This document shows positions 11,020 to 22,402 of a DNA stretch of 64,000 nucleotides, in pieces. The notes beneath the pieces are model-generated. The model did no database searches and was not told the DNA's origin. It was given only the letters and a program-made list of their open reading frames with translations. The translations under genes were made by a program, and so were the position numbers. Source of the stretch: Amylostereum areolatum (Eukaryota > Basidiomycota > Agaricomycetes > Russulales > Stereaceae); the NCBI GenBank assembly GCA_012932865.1, contig SAXG01000019.1, positions 434,001 through 498,000 of the forward strand, written 5' to 3'. Numbering within the stretch: the stretch's first letter is position 1; each line of letters starts with the position of its first letter.

Positions 11020-13484
11020 TTACTGCGGGACATTCACCGCGAAATCGTCATCGTACACCACCAACGCGGGACCCCTGCGAATTCAACGTCGATCAGCATG
11101 CATCGCGAAGCAGAGCAGTAAGAGCGAGAGGACGCACGTCTGTTTCAGGCCCTATCGTGGCGCAAACCACCCCGACCTCGTCAGCGCATTCGAAACGGAC
11201 AGCGGAGCAAAGAAATGCACGAACCTTATCCGTCCACGCCAAATGCGCCTCGAGCTCCGTCATCCCGAACGACAGAACGACCCTGTAGTCCTGCCGGATG
11301 TAGTCCCCGCGCGGGCCCTTGTGCACCTTCTTCGGGACGTGCGAGACGTCCGCCGTGATCGTGCACAGCGTCGAGAACAAGTCTACGAACGGTCAGAATC
11401 GACCGACGGGGCAGACGAGGGAACACGCACCGGGCTCGTCGTCCGTCCACTCGGGCGAGGCCACGTCCCCGCGGTAGCAGGTCACCTCGCACTCGATGTC
11501 CTGCACGCCAAAGCGCGAGATGACGTGGAACGCGCGTTCGAACTCGGTCGTCTCCGCAATCTGGGTGCCCTGCTCTCTCGTGCATCAGCGCCGAACGCCC
11601 CGAACCGCACGGTGCGCACGCACCTTGGCCAGGATCGTGGTGAACCCGCCGTGGATCATCTGCAGCCCGTCCGCGCTGAAGAATGCCTTGGACGCGCGCT
11701 TCTGGTGGTCGGGGCGGCCAGGCTTGAAGACGTGCGTGCACTTCGAGCCGTACGTCATCTTCGCCACCCGCGTGGACACGAAGTGGTCGATGTGGTACGA
11801 CACCGCGCCCTCCGCGACGGCCTTGCTCCTGGACACAGAGTGAGAAGGGTAACATGCAGGAGGAACGGAACGTACGTGTGCGAGTCCGGGCGGAAGATGC
11901 GGAGGCCCTGCTTGGCCAGGTGGTCCTGGAGCGCCGCGAACAAGTGCTCGCTGGCCGCGAATCCGCCGACCAGGAGATAGGTCTGCGGTGCACGAAGGTC
12001 AACAAGACAACGCACAGCGAGCAGGACGAGGGCGTACCGATATCGCCGACGCGCCCGCGGACGCACGCTGGGCTTCGATCGCGCGGACGATCCCCGTCAC
12101 CGCGGGCGCAAAGAGCGCGAGGACCTCCTCCCTGTGCGACGCTCGTCAGTGTCCATCCACAGCCGGGCACAGGCGGCGTACTCGGAGAGCTTGATCTGCC
12201 CGTTCCGGATGCCGAACTTGAGGTCGCGGTCGGTGGCCATGCTGCTGAACTTGACCCAGGAGTCGCCCGTGCCCTTGAACCGCTTCTTCGTGTTCCTGTC
12301 GAACTCCTCCGTGATGCTGTTCACGTATTCCGGCGTGCCGAACTTGGAGCCCACGAGCTTGTCTGCGCGCATCGTCAGCGTGTGCGCGCCGAGGAGCGGG
12401 AGAACGGCCTTACTGGTCAGATACTGGTGCGCGCGGTGGCGGACCATGACCGAGCCCTGGAAGATACCTGAGAGGCGAACGAGTTAGAAACGGGAGTACG
12501 GCGACGACGGAAAGAGCACCCACCCGCCGGCGTCGCGATTTCCTCGATCTCGATGGGAGTCGCGTTCGCAAACGTGTACGAGCTCAGGTCAACCGTGCCT
12601 CCGCCGGCGTCGACGATCATAATGTTACTGCCCGTCTGCCACGCCAGCTCGTGAGCGATAACCGGAAGCTCGGCGTAACAGAGGAGGTCCATACCTGGAT
12701 GACGTCGGCGAGTAGCCCTCTCGTGACGCAGAAGTGGAAGCTGGCCTCGCCCTCGGAGACGAACTTGATACGGTCGTGGCCATCCCGAGTGTCGGGCACG
12801 AGGCCCGCCTTGACGGCGGCCTTGCGCATGGTGGCCTGCTGGGGACCTTCCCAGCCGTTGGGATGGCTCAAGACGACGTCGATGTCATTTTCGAGGGACT
12901 TCCACATGAGGTCGCCGCTCGCGTGCGTCTCGGTAATGAACGCGCGCGCCCGTTCGTAGAGGTAGGCGTAAAAGTCGGCGTAGACGGCCACGATATCCTT
13001 GGATGCGGGAAGGGTGGGGCGGGGAATGTCGTCCGTGGTGGTGGTGGTGGTCGATGGGCGAAGTAACAGTTTAAACCTGCACCCGTCGTCGGTGGCGGGG
13101 TTGGAAGGACAGACAGGGCCACATACCATTCGACCTTGAGAGGCTCCGCGGTCTCCTCCCAGTCCTCGTCCTCCTCGTCTTCCACCCCCATCGCAGGCTC
13201 TTCCGCGCCAACGGCGAGCACTTTCCCCGCTGCGTCGTAATAGATGACGGTCGGGATCTTCGAGTCACCGGCCTCCTGGCCGGGGAACCTGCACGATGAC
13301 GACTGAGAACACGTCGAAGAAGGGCGAGGAGTCCACTGCACCTGGTGATGCTCTTGATCTCGGGAACCTTGCCCGGGTCGAGGAGCGCGTACGAGACGCC
13401 GCTGAACGTCGTGCCCAAGTCGAAGGCGAGGACCAGACGGCGCTTGGGGCCGGTGAAAGGTTGTCGTGCGGAAGTCGTCGCCAT
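11020..13484 (-). CDS. Hsp70-like (HSPA12-type) protein, copy 2
   Basis: Starts MATTSARQPFTGPKRR at 13484. Exon 1 ends at 13342. Visible motifs in order are FDLGTTFSGVSYALLDPG (phosphate 1), an acidic stretch EDEEDEDWEE, VVLSHPNGWEGPQQATMRK, IVDAGGGTVDLSSYTF (phosphate 2), LVGGFAASEHLFAAL (adenosine), then a C-terminal part with CYRGDVASPEWTDDEP and LCTITADVSHVPK, ending VVYDDDFAVNVPQ before TAA at 11022-11020. Introns are 50-70 bp. It is clearly diverged from copies 1 and 3. It sits in the middle of the fungalysin inverted duplication, converging with fungalysin B and transcribed in the same direction as C. The reaction is presumably ATP binding and hydrolysis. Client and pathway are unknown. 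Confidence 0.87.
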
Positions 13485-14911
13485 GATCAGCTTCGTTCAA
13501 AGTTGACGCGGATGTGCTGTAGAGACGCTGCGAGAAAGCAAGGGCAATTGAAAGGATCCGCTCGGAGTGCGGGGAGAAACGGAGAGGGACAGTTGAGCGG
13601 GGGTCGTGGTGGGGGGAGAAGACAAGATATCCGCCCCGTTTCGACGCGCGCCATTGACACTCGTGGTTGAAGTTCACACACAGAAGCGCGCCTCGAGGCT
13701 AGGAGACGCCCCCTCGCTTCCTGTACGTCCTGCTGCGGATCCATATCCTGCGCACGCATGCGCACAACGAGGTCGAGGAGAGAAGGTTTTCGATCGAGGG
13801 TGGTCATGAGAACGACACGCGGCGCGGCGCTTGGAGGTTCGATAGCTTGAGGGTGTCCTGGCGTGTGCCGTGCACTGTACTAGCGTTTCGGATGAACGAC
13901 TGGTTCAAACGGCGTGTACAGTACGTTATGGGCACTGGGGAAGAAGTGAAGGGCTACGTATATAGGTAGGTAGAGAGATCGTAAGATATCAAGTCAAGCA
14001 TGAATCGATATCGCGCGCGCCGCGCGCTATACATCATACATGAAGGCGTTATCGACGACGTAAGAAACACAGGAAAGAACTGTGCATGGGCTCGTGGAGA
14101 GATTCTGGGATGCACGGATACGCGTTTGTAGAGGATACTGAGGGAAAGATATGTCACGTACGAAGATATCGCACCTACCAGTCGGATGCCGTTCTTACGC
14201 CTTTCCTTCGATGCATCCACGACAAACGAGCACATTACCGGTAGACATGTGGCCATCCACGTCCAGCTTTATCCACACAAAGCGCCAGGAAAGTTCATTG
14301 GCCTCGAAGAACCCAAGCCTTCTAAGGCTGCACTGCACGCCGGGTCTTGCACCAATATCGGGCGGGGTAATGAAAGCTGAAGGCATATCTCTCAGGGGTA
14401 AGAGTACTTAGACTTGGATGCTAAAATGAAGAATTCCGTTCGCTGGTCATGGTGCATGAAGCTTGAAAGCTGGAGGCTGGAGGCTGGAGGAGGTCGAGGA
14501 ACGAAAGAAAAGGGATCGGCGACGTGACTCGGAGGGACTCGGACTCCGGACCGAGTCGTCACGGATGTTACCACGGATGTTACGCTGGTCACGATTCTGC
14601 CATTTTGTCCTTCAACTCATGCTCTTGAAGCTTGAGGCTAGCTTGAAGGCTCAAGCTCAAGCGTTCAACGTTCAACATTCACTGATCTAATATCAATCAA
14701 AAAACACTACGTTCGATTGAATTTCAATCGCTATAGAAACAAAACAGTAGTAATAGTCTCCGAAAGACGCGAGCACTGTCTCTAGGCTGCGACCGGGCCC
14801 GGCTTTCACTGCAAGGCTGCAACAATACCAGTATCAAGATCTTCCCAACCATAACGCATAACGCATTGCACTCGTCCAATCTAGGAGCACGAAGATGGCC
14901 GGGGAGGGCGT
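13485..14911. other. Upstream region of Hsp70-2 and 3' flank of fungalysin C; no gene seen
   Basis: Only shadow frames are present. 14,455-14,680 is rich in short CTTGAAGCTT/GGAGGCTGG-like repeats and pairs in inverted orientation with 10,490-10,600. The Hsp70-2 promoter should lie within the first few hundred bases, but I could not pick a convincing TATA or heat-shock element. Confidence 0.35.
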
Positions 14912-17347
14912 TTAGCAGCCGGCGGGGACGGTCCCGTCGTTCTGGTGGTTGGCGGCGTTGACGCCAAGGCCGCGGCTCGCAAACGCATTCCAGAGCGTGC
15001 ACGCGTTCGCGCCACCGAAGCGGTTGGCGTCAGCCTGGATCCAGGCATCGCGGGCGTCGATCACTGTCGCGAGATACGGCGTCAGCATCATGAAGCATTT
15101 ACAAGGGCGAAAAGGGACAAGGGCAAAGGTCGCACTGGTGGGGTTGCAGGGCTGGATAGCAAGAGAATCGATGAAGATGTGCATGTACACGGCGTTTCCG
15201 GCGGAGCTCCTGAGAGGGAGAATGAGAAACACACGGAGCAGAGGCAATGAAAGGCAGCCGAGCTTACGTGGGGTCGAAGAGAGCGTTGGTGTCAAAGCCG
15301 AGCGCGTCGACGAGGCCCGCGAGGACGTTGTGGAGTATGTTGGCCCAGACCTCGCCGACGTTGTGGGGCTCCCCGAGCACGGAGAGGATCTCATATGTGA
15401 GCGGATTCACGGACCTATCATCTACCACATCAGTAAAACAGCCATAAGGTGAAGAAATGGGGTGCGTACGCAGAACGCGAGTATGGGAACGTGCGGATGC
15501 CGGCAGAGTTGTTGTATATGTACTGACCCATAACGTAGTCGACGATCTCGGCGGACTGTTCGGTCCAGCTGGGACAAAAGAAAGGAAAACAATGATTACA
15601 GTGCCTTCTCAGATAAGAAAGCAGGCATACTCAGCCATGGCGTCTGACCAGCCCTCGCCCAGACCGACAGCCTCATCGGCACGGAGGCAGTCGGCGGTTC
15701 CGCCACCGGTCAAACGGTTGCTGATGCCGTGCGTGAATTCATGGACGATAATATCGTTCTCGAGGGCAGGGTCACGCAGGGGCTATAGAGGCGCAAAAGA
15801 TTTAGCCTCCAAGCTCCAAACTCCCAGAGGACAGAAAACAAGAAATAAAAGACAAAGCATTTGACTGACGTTCGCATAGTTCCACAGGAGGATTCGCATA
15901 TGTCCGCTCTGGCCGCTGGAGAATAAACAAAGAACATGTTGTCAGCATGTTGGATGAACACATCGAACTAGAGCGGAAGAAGTACTCGGGGGGCGTGGAA
16001 AAGAAGGCGTTGTTGAAGCCTCCGGGGTCCTGAACGGAAATCGTGACGGGATCACCGCCCTGCCCGCCCTTGCCAAAGTTGTCGCTTTGGAAGTTGAACG
16101 CGCTCTCGGTGAACCCGTACAGGTACGAGATATCGTGCATCGTGTTCACGACGTAGAACGCGTTGGTGATGGCTGCGTTAACGTTGTCGGACGTCGTGGG
16201 GTCGACGTCAGGGTCCTGGATGTATATGAAGGCCCCCGGAGACGACTGGGGTGCGGGAGTTGTGCCTTTGGCGGAGAAGACATTGTTACCGCTTGTGGTG
16301 GTGCCGTTGATCCAGCCGATGGGAGAGGCGGCGACGGTGTTGTTCTCGGGGTCAACGAGGTTCTGAAAGCCTTGGGTGAGATACTCCTCACGGATGGGAA
16401 GGACGCGGTACTGAACGACACAAACAGCGCATCAGCGCACGATATCACGGCGATGGACCCGCAGTGAACGACGTACAGTGGCCCTGGCGACAAAGCTGGT
16501 CGCGGAGAGGACCTTGTTCTCGTGCGCGTCGACGAAAGCGTTGTACCAGGTATTGGCGGTCTCGTTCTGGATCTGGATGGCGTGTACAAGCGAAACGGTG
16601 TTATCTTCTTTGACGAGGTACTCAAGGGTGGTCGGGTGCCTGTTGAAGGTGCCGTTGAGGGTCTTCTCTGCTGTCGCGATCGCATCCTCCTTCGAGACGG
16701 AGGGGGTGCTGTCCGCGATCGAAGCTGAGATGGTGACATCAATGCACGAGTCGAGTCGATCATACAAAGAGAGAACTGACCAGGCTTCACGAAAGATGAG
16801 CCGAAGGACGCGACCTTTCCGTCTTTGTTGAAAGCGACGTTGGCCACGGCGTTCGTGAACGTGATGCCATTCTACAAACAAACAAAGAAGCCCGCGGTAA
16901 GCTGGGGAGGTTTCGTGTGGGAGAACAGGAAGACGCCTACACTTTGTTGCTTGACGAACGCGTGCTTGGACACGTCACCAATGAATCCGGAGGTGTACGC
17001 GATGGCGTCGCTATCGATTCCGAGCTTGGACGCGACGAAGGCCGTGGCCGCACTCGTGAGATTGAAGTCGTCGCGCTTGGCCAGAGGGTGGTCTAAACCG
17101 ACCGTCCCGAACGTCTTCTCGTAGAGTCTGTCAGGAGACAGAGGGAAAAAAAGTACGAGTGAACACTGACCTCGAACGACGACGCAGGGTGAAACGTCTC
17201 AAGCTCCTCGAGGGCGGCGTTCAGATCCGCACCAGGGACACGGTGCGTAGTGTGCTCGGAAGCGGTGGGCGAAGGAGCAGACGCAGCGTTTGAAGCGAGC
17301 GCCGTTGTGACAAGGACTGAGGAAAGGAGTTGGGCGAAGCGAGTCAT
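14912..17347 (-). CDS. Secreted fungalysin metalloprotease (M36), copy C
   Basis: Starts [20 protein letters not shown] at 17347 and stops at TAA 14914-14912. It has the same exon plan as copy B and is its closest relative in the window. A signal peptide is followed by the propeptide ([18 protein letters not shown], then [23 protein letters not shown] blocks). The zinc site HEFTHG is near 15,745-15,760 and GEGWSDAMA near 15,650. The C-terminus is NHQNDGTVPAGC. Intron 1 needs an unusual acceptor (GAGAAG) to keep frame, because the better CTGACAG acceptor 13 nt upstream would shift it. That is worth checking with RNA. Otherwise all exons examined read through. It is predicted to be extracellular and to degrade protein. 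Confidence 0.9.
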
Positions 17348-19130
17348 CGCAGTGATGTCAAAGATGTCGAGTTGGGAGCGTAAAAGCGAGAGGACAAAGG
17401 ACGAATAGCTGGTGAAGACTTGACGTCTGAGGCCTGAAGATATTTGCTGGTAGACGAGAGTCCTTTATACTTCTTGCACCTCCCAAATACATGGCCTCGA
17501 CCCCGGGATGAGAACAGGAGAAGCGAGCGGTGCACGGACAGGGTGACTCGATTCTCGTCCCAAAGTTAGGGCGGATGACAAGAATAGCACCCAGATTTGA
17601 CTTCCAAAACCAACCGTGATCTCTTTTTTCGAAAGACTGGGGCCATACTGAGTGAGTATCATGGTGGAAGGACGGCGCCGGCGGCGAGCGGCGGGATGAC
17701 ATAGGTCTTGCATAGGTCGTCAACGCGTCCACCCGTCGTCGGATCAGCCTGAAGAAAAAGGGGAAGCTTGGGAGCGCCAACTGACAAATTACATTACCGC
17801 GAGCGTTCGACAAACTTGTGACCGAGTTAAAACAGATGTCGCTGTAGTTTCATGCAAGTGAAGTGACGAACAGACGGGTGCGGTCTTGCGGATGACACCG
17901 CCGATGTTGGACTCCTCGAACCAGTCCCGGTTCGGTTCAGAAACTGGTTCGAGTCGCTGTCGTGTGGTCTTCAGAATTTCGAACCTGCTGCATTACATAA
18001 TGCCGCCCCCATCACTGCACTCTCACTCTGAGTGAGTCCGCCTCTTACCGCCTTATAGTAATCATTGCATCGATGTTGAACGATGAAGATTGACCTGAGG
18101 ACTCGCCATTGATATCACGAAACAATACCGCGGGCATCTTTTTTCTTGGTGCGTACCGCATTCAACGATCAATCGGGCCTTCAATCCTAGCCATTCAACT
18201 ATCCACTGCCTTGAAGTTTTCTCGCACAACAGGCTCCGAATCGTATCACACGGCACCCGCTCAGGCCTCATTCCCAGAGGCTGATTTGAAAGGATGCTTC
18301 CCTGCTTTCTAGCAGAATGCCTTGCCGCTGTTCACGGATTGCACCCCGTCGCCTTCGCCCCATTCTAGAGCGTGCTTGCATTTTCGTCGGATCTTGAGGA
18401 CTTCTGCCCCACCACGGGCCTCTCAACAATCTCGCCTTAATTACAGGCTCCAGGTAAAGTCCCTCCGCTCGCCGAGAATTCCGACGCGTCATGCCAGAAT
18501 CACAAGATATAGATGTTCTGAGCCTTCACAAGGGTATTCCCTCACTAGACCTCCGTTGATTTATACAGTAGGAAGTACGGGTCACGACACCCCAAGCGCG
18601 ATGGTCCCGTTTGGTGTATGTCGCCACCCTCCCCACCGACCATTCCGTGTTCAACATACGCTCAACTGGCCACCTATCACCGCGGACAATGGCGGTTCAA
18701 TATATTGCCAAGGTACGACACACCGCCATATGCGCGCGCCACGAGCTCTGACTGGTGCCCCAAAAATCTCGCCTTGTAAAATTTATCTCTAACATTCACA
18801 TCCAACGACGGGTTTTCACATCTGGTTGGTGCATAAATATACCGACCATTCTCCCTGACCAAAGCAGTGCAGCGCGTGCTTATGCCGTCCCTTTTCGATC
18901 AGGACTTCTGAAATATGCTTCTGTAGCACGGCGCCGGGCGGTGGGCCACACTCGGTCCGTTCAATTCCAGTCGTTCGAGTCAGAATGAACAGAAAGTTTC
19001 ATCGAAGCGACTACCGCACCCGCTCATCCATTCCAGCTGAAAAGATGAAGATCCCGAACCACGTGGAGGAAGAAAGCACAAATTCGACATCGTGTCACCA
19101 GACTCCCCTACTACAATTCGAGGAGGTCGT
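17348..19130. other. Spacer between fungalysins C and D; no gene identified
   Basis: Begins with the copy C 5' untranslated and promoter region (TATAAAG at 17,469-17,463). The remainder contains blocks matching the A-B spacer in inverted orientation (18,060-19,120). No frame looks like a real gene. Confidence 0.45.
17463..17469 (-). promoter_or_regulatory. TATA box of fungalysin C
   Basis: TATAAAG on the minus strand, 122 bp before the ATG, at the same place as in copy B and with conserved flanks. Confidence 0.55.
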
Positions 19131-21583
19131 CTAGCACCCGGCGGGGACGGTCGCGTCGTTCTGGTGGTTGGCGGCGTTGACGCCAAGGCCGCGGCTCGCA
19201 AACGCATCCCAGAGCGTGCACGCGTTCGCGCCGCCGAAGCGGTTGGCGTCGGCCTGGATCCAAGCATCGCGGGCGGTGGGGACTGCCATAAAAGCGGTGT
19301 TCACATCAAGTACATCGAAGCGTGGTAAGGGAGTAGAATAGGAGACGCACAGGTGGGATTGCACGGCTGAATAGCGAGAGAGTCAATGAAGATGTGCATG
19401 TAGATGGCGTTGCCGGCGGTGCTCCTGAAAGAGGGCCCGATGCGTGTAAGCAAAGCAAGGGGCGAGTGCGACGAAGGAAACTAGATGGAGAGCCTACGTG
19501 GGGTCGAAGAGGGCGTTGGTGTCAAAGCCGTTCGCATCGACAAGGGCGGCGAGGACGTTGTGGAGGATGTTGGCCCAGACCTCGCCGATGTCGTGGACCT
19601 CGTTGAGTGTGCCGACGTCCGCGTACGTGAGCGGGTTCACGGACCTGTGCATCCACCGCGTCACCGCGTCAATGGAGACAAACGAAGAGCGAAACGAGAT
19701 ACGCACGAAGAACGCGAGTAGGGGTGTGTGCGGATACCGGCGGTGTCGTTGGTGACGTACTGGCCCAAGACATAGTCGACGATCCCGGAGGACTGTTCTG
19801 TCCAGCTGGGAAAAAGGGGGTGGGGGGCATATAATGTTAGTGATACCTTCTCACGTAATATCAGGTAGGGATCAGACGTACTCAGCCATGGCGTCTGACC
19901 AGCCCTCGCCCATTCCTCCAGCTTCGAGAGTCTGGAGGCAGCGGCCGGTTCCGCCACCGGTTAAGCGGTTGCTGATGCCGTGTGTATTCTCATGCGTGAC
20001 GATGTCGTTCTCGAGAGCACCGTCCCGCTCGGGCTGGAGAGGCGTATGATAGTCAACACCCAAACCCTAAGGTGGAAAATGCAGGCTGGAGGAATTGTGC
20101 TGACGCTGGTGAGGTCCCACAGGAACATGCGCATGTGTCCGCTCTGTCCACTGGGTCCCAGGAAAAGCACACCCATCAGCGCGTCGAACGCACGCAAGCA
20201 GCCTGATGACAACAGGGAACAACGTACTCGGGAGGTGTGGAAAAGTCAGCGTTGTCGGTGCCTGCGGGATCCTGGACGGAAATCGTGACGGGATCGCCGC
20301 CCTTTCCACCCTTGCCAAAGTTGTCGCTCTGGAAATTGAACGCGCTCTCGGTGAACCCGTACAGGTACGAGATGTCGTGCACGGTGTTCGCGACGTAGAA
20401 CGCGTTCGTGATGGCCGCGTCGATGTTCGCAGACGTCGTGGGCGCCGCGGAGGGGTCCTGGGTGAAGATGAAGGAGCCTGAGGACGACTCAGGCGCGGAG
20501 GTCGAGCCTTTGGCGGCAACGACGTTGTTGCCGCTCGTCGTGGTGCCGTTGATCCAGCCGTTGGGCGACGCGTCGGCGTTCTCGGGGTCAACGAGGTTCT
20601 GGAAGCCTTGTGTGAGTATCTCCTCGCGGATGGGAAGAACGCGGTACTACAGGAAGCGAAAGGACATCAGCAAACAGAGGGACGCCGGGTCCACGATGAA
20701 CAACGTACAGTGGCCTTGACGACAAAGTCGGTCACGGAGATGACCTTGTTGTCGTGTGCATCGACGAAAGCTTCGTACCAGGTATTGGTGGCGGCGTTCT
20801 GGATCTGAATGACGTGCACGAGCGCAGCGGTGTTGTCCTCCTTGACGAGGTACTCGAGCGTGGGCGGATGCTCGTTAAACGTGCCGTCGAGCGTCTTCTC
20901 TGCAGTCGCGATCGCGTCCTCTTGTGATACGGAGGGGGTGCTGTCCGCGATTGATACTGGAATAGGGGCATCGATCAAAAACTAGTGGCGCGCTCATATG
21001 CAGAGGGGACTCACCAAGTTTCACGAAGGATGAACCGAAGGACGCGACCTTGTCGTCATTGTTGAAGACGACGTTGGCCACGGCATTTGCGAACGTGATG
21101 CCGTTCTACAAGCACGCGAAAAGGAAACTCCCGATAAGCCGGAGAAACTTCGCGCCGGATGGGAGAAGACCTACGCTCTTCTGTTTGATGAACGCATGCT
21201 TCGACACATCTCCCACGAATCCAGAGGTGAACGCGACGGCGTCGCTGTCGATTCCGAGCTTGGACGCGACGAAGGCCGTGGCCGCGCTCGTGAGGTTGAA
21301 TTCGTCGCGTTTAGACAAGGGGTGATCAAGGCCATCTGTGCCGAACGTCTGTACATCGAATAGTACGTTAGGAGACGTTGGAGAACAAAGACGGAAGAGT
21401 ACTGACCTCGAAAGACGACGCAGGGTGGAAAGTCTCAAGCTCCAAGGCGGCGTCCCGGCCCACAGCGCGGACACGGTGAGTAGCGTGCTTGAAGGCGGTG
21501 GGGCTGAGAGCGAGCGCAGTGCTCGAGGCGAACGCTAACGCGACAACGACAGAGGAAAGGAGTTGGGCGAAACGGGCCATCAT
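19131..21583 (-). CDS. Secreted fungalysin metalloprotease (M36), copy D
   Basis: Starts [20 protein letters not shown] (21583; a second ATG follows directly) and ends at TAG 19133-19131. It has the same exon layout as B and C. The signal peptide, the propeptide ([20 protein letters not shown]), the catalytic domain and the C-terminal [12 protein letters not shown] are all present. The zinc motif reads HENTHG, not the usual HEFTHG or HEYTHG. Both His and the Glu of HEXXH are kept, as is the downstream [10 protein letters not shown], so activity is possible but the aromatic residue is lost. This is the best full-length relative of the broken copy A. Intron 1 has a regular TACAG acceptor. Confidence 0.88.
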
Positions 21584-22402
21584 GCGCTACGGGCTACGAG
21601 GTGTGTGTGGGCACCTGACGTCTGAAGATTACCCCAGTAGACGGGAGGACTTTATACCTCTAGCACTTCTCAGAGGAACCAACTACCGCTCCTTCTAGTT
21701 CAACCCGAAGAAACGGCGTCGAGCCCGGGACGAGAACAGGAGATGCGAGCGCGTGGACGGAGGGGGCGGGTGACACTGAAAGGACCTGCATTTCACTTCC
21801 AAAAACGACAGGGGTGTTAGTTGCAAGATAGCGAGCCATACCGTGTGCGGTGGGAGAAAGGCGTGTCGTGGGCGGCCAAAGCGTCATTGGGCCAGCGTGC
21901 AGAACGGGGGGAATTCTGGGAACGAGCTCTGACGAGAGAGCCTTATCGTGAGTGTACTACGCGCGATCAGACAGAGCACGCGGTCGAACGGACGTCGCTG
22001 GGAAGTTGAGTGGGAACGGAGGACGACGTTACGGACGTGCCAGAACAGACCGGTGCGGAGGAAGTAGGGCAATGTCGACTTCTCCACTTGTCGCCTTTTC
22101 AATCCTGCCTCGCTCGTTGCCGACGGCAATTGCCGGAAAGCCGAACGGCGCCTTGGCTTTTCGATCCCTCTTCTGTCACACAAAATTTGAACAAAGTCAG
22201 TATTTCTATCACATCGCGTTCCCTCGAATAAGTAGCCATTATATGTAGCAGAATGCCACGGCAATGCCGAGGATCGCCACTCTGTTTTGGTCTGTTTTAG
22301 CTACATGCAAGCACAGAGCATACCACCCACGCCATCCTATGGTAGGCGTTAACTTGTATGTTTTGTCAGCCTTCGGTCTGAATGTCATCAAGCGAGTCGT
22401 TC
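21584..22402. other. Upstream region of fungalysin D and 3' flank of Hsp70-3; no gene seen
   Basis: TATAAAG at 21,656-21,650 (minus strand, 73 bp before the ATG) is the probable TATA box of copy D. The rest carries only short, unsupported frames. Confidence 0.45.

Larger units (their letters stand above)
14570..21620 (-). repeat. Right arm of large inverted duplication (fungalysin C-D)
   Basis: Contains M36 copies C and D on the minus strand with a spacer matching the A-B spacer in inverted orientation and in length (1,783 against 1,789 bp). The two arms are separated by about 4 kb carrying Hsp70-2. Confidence 0.7.
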
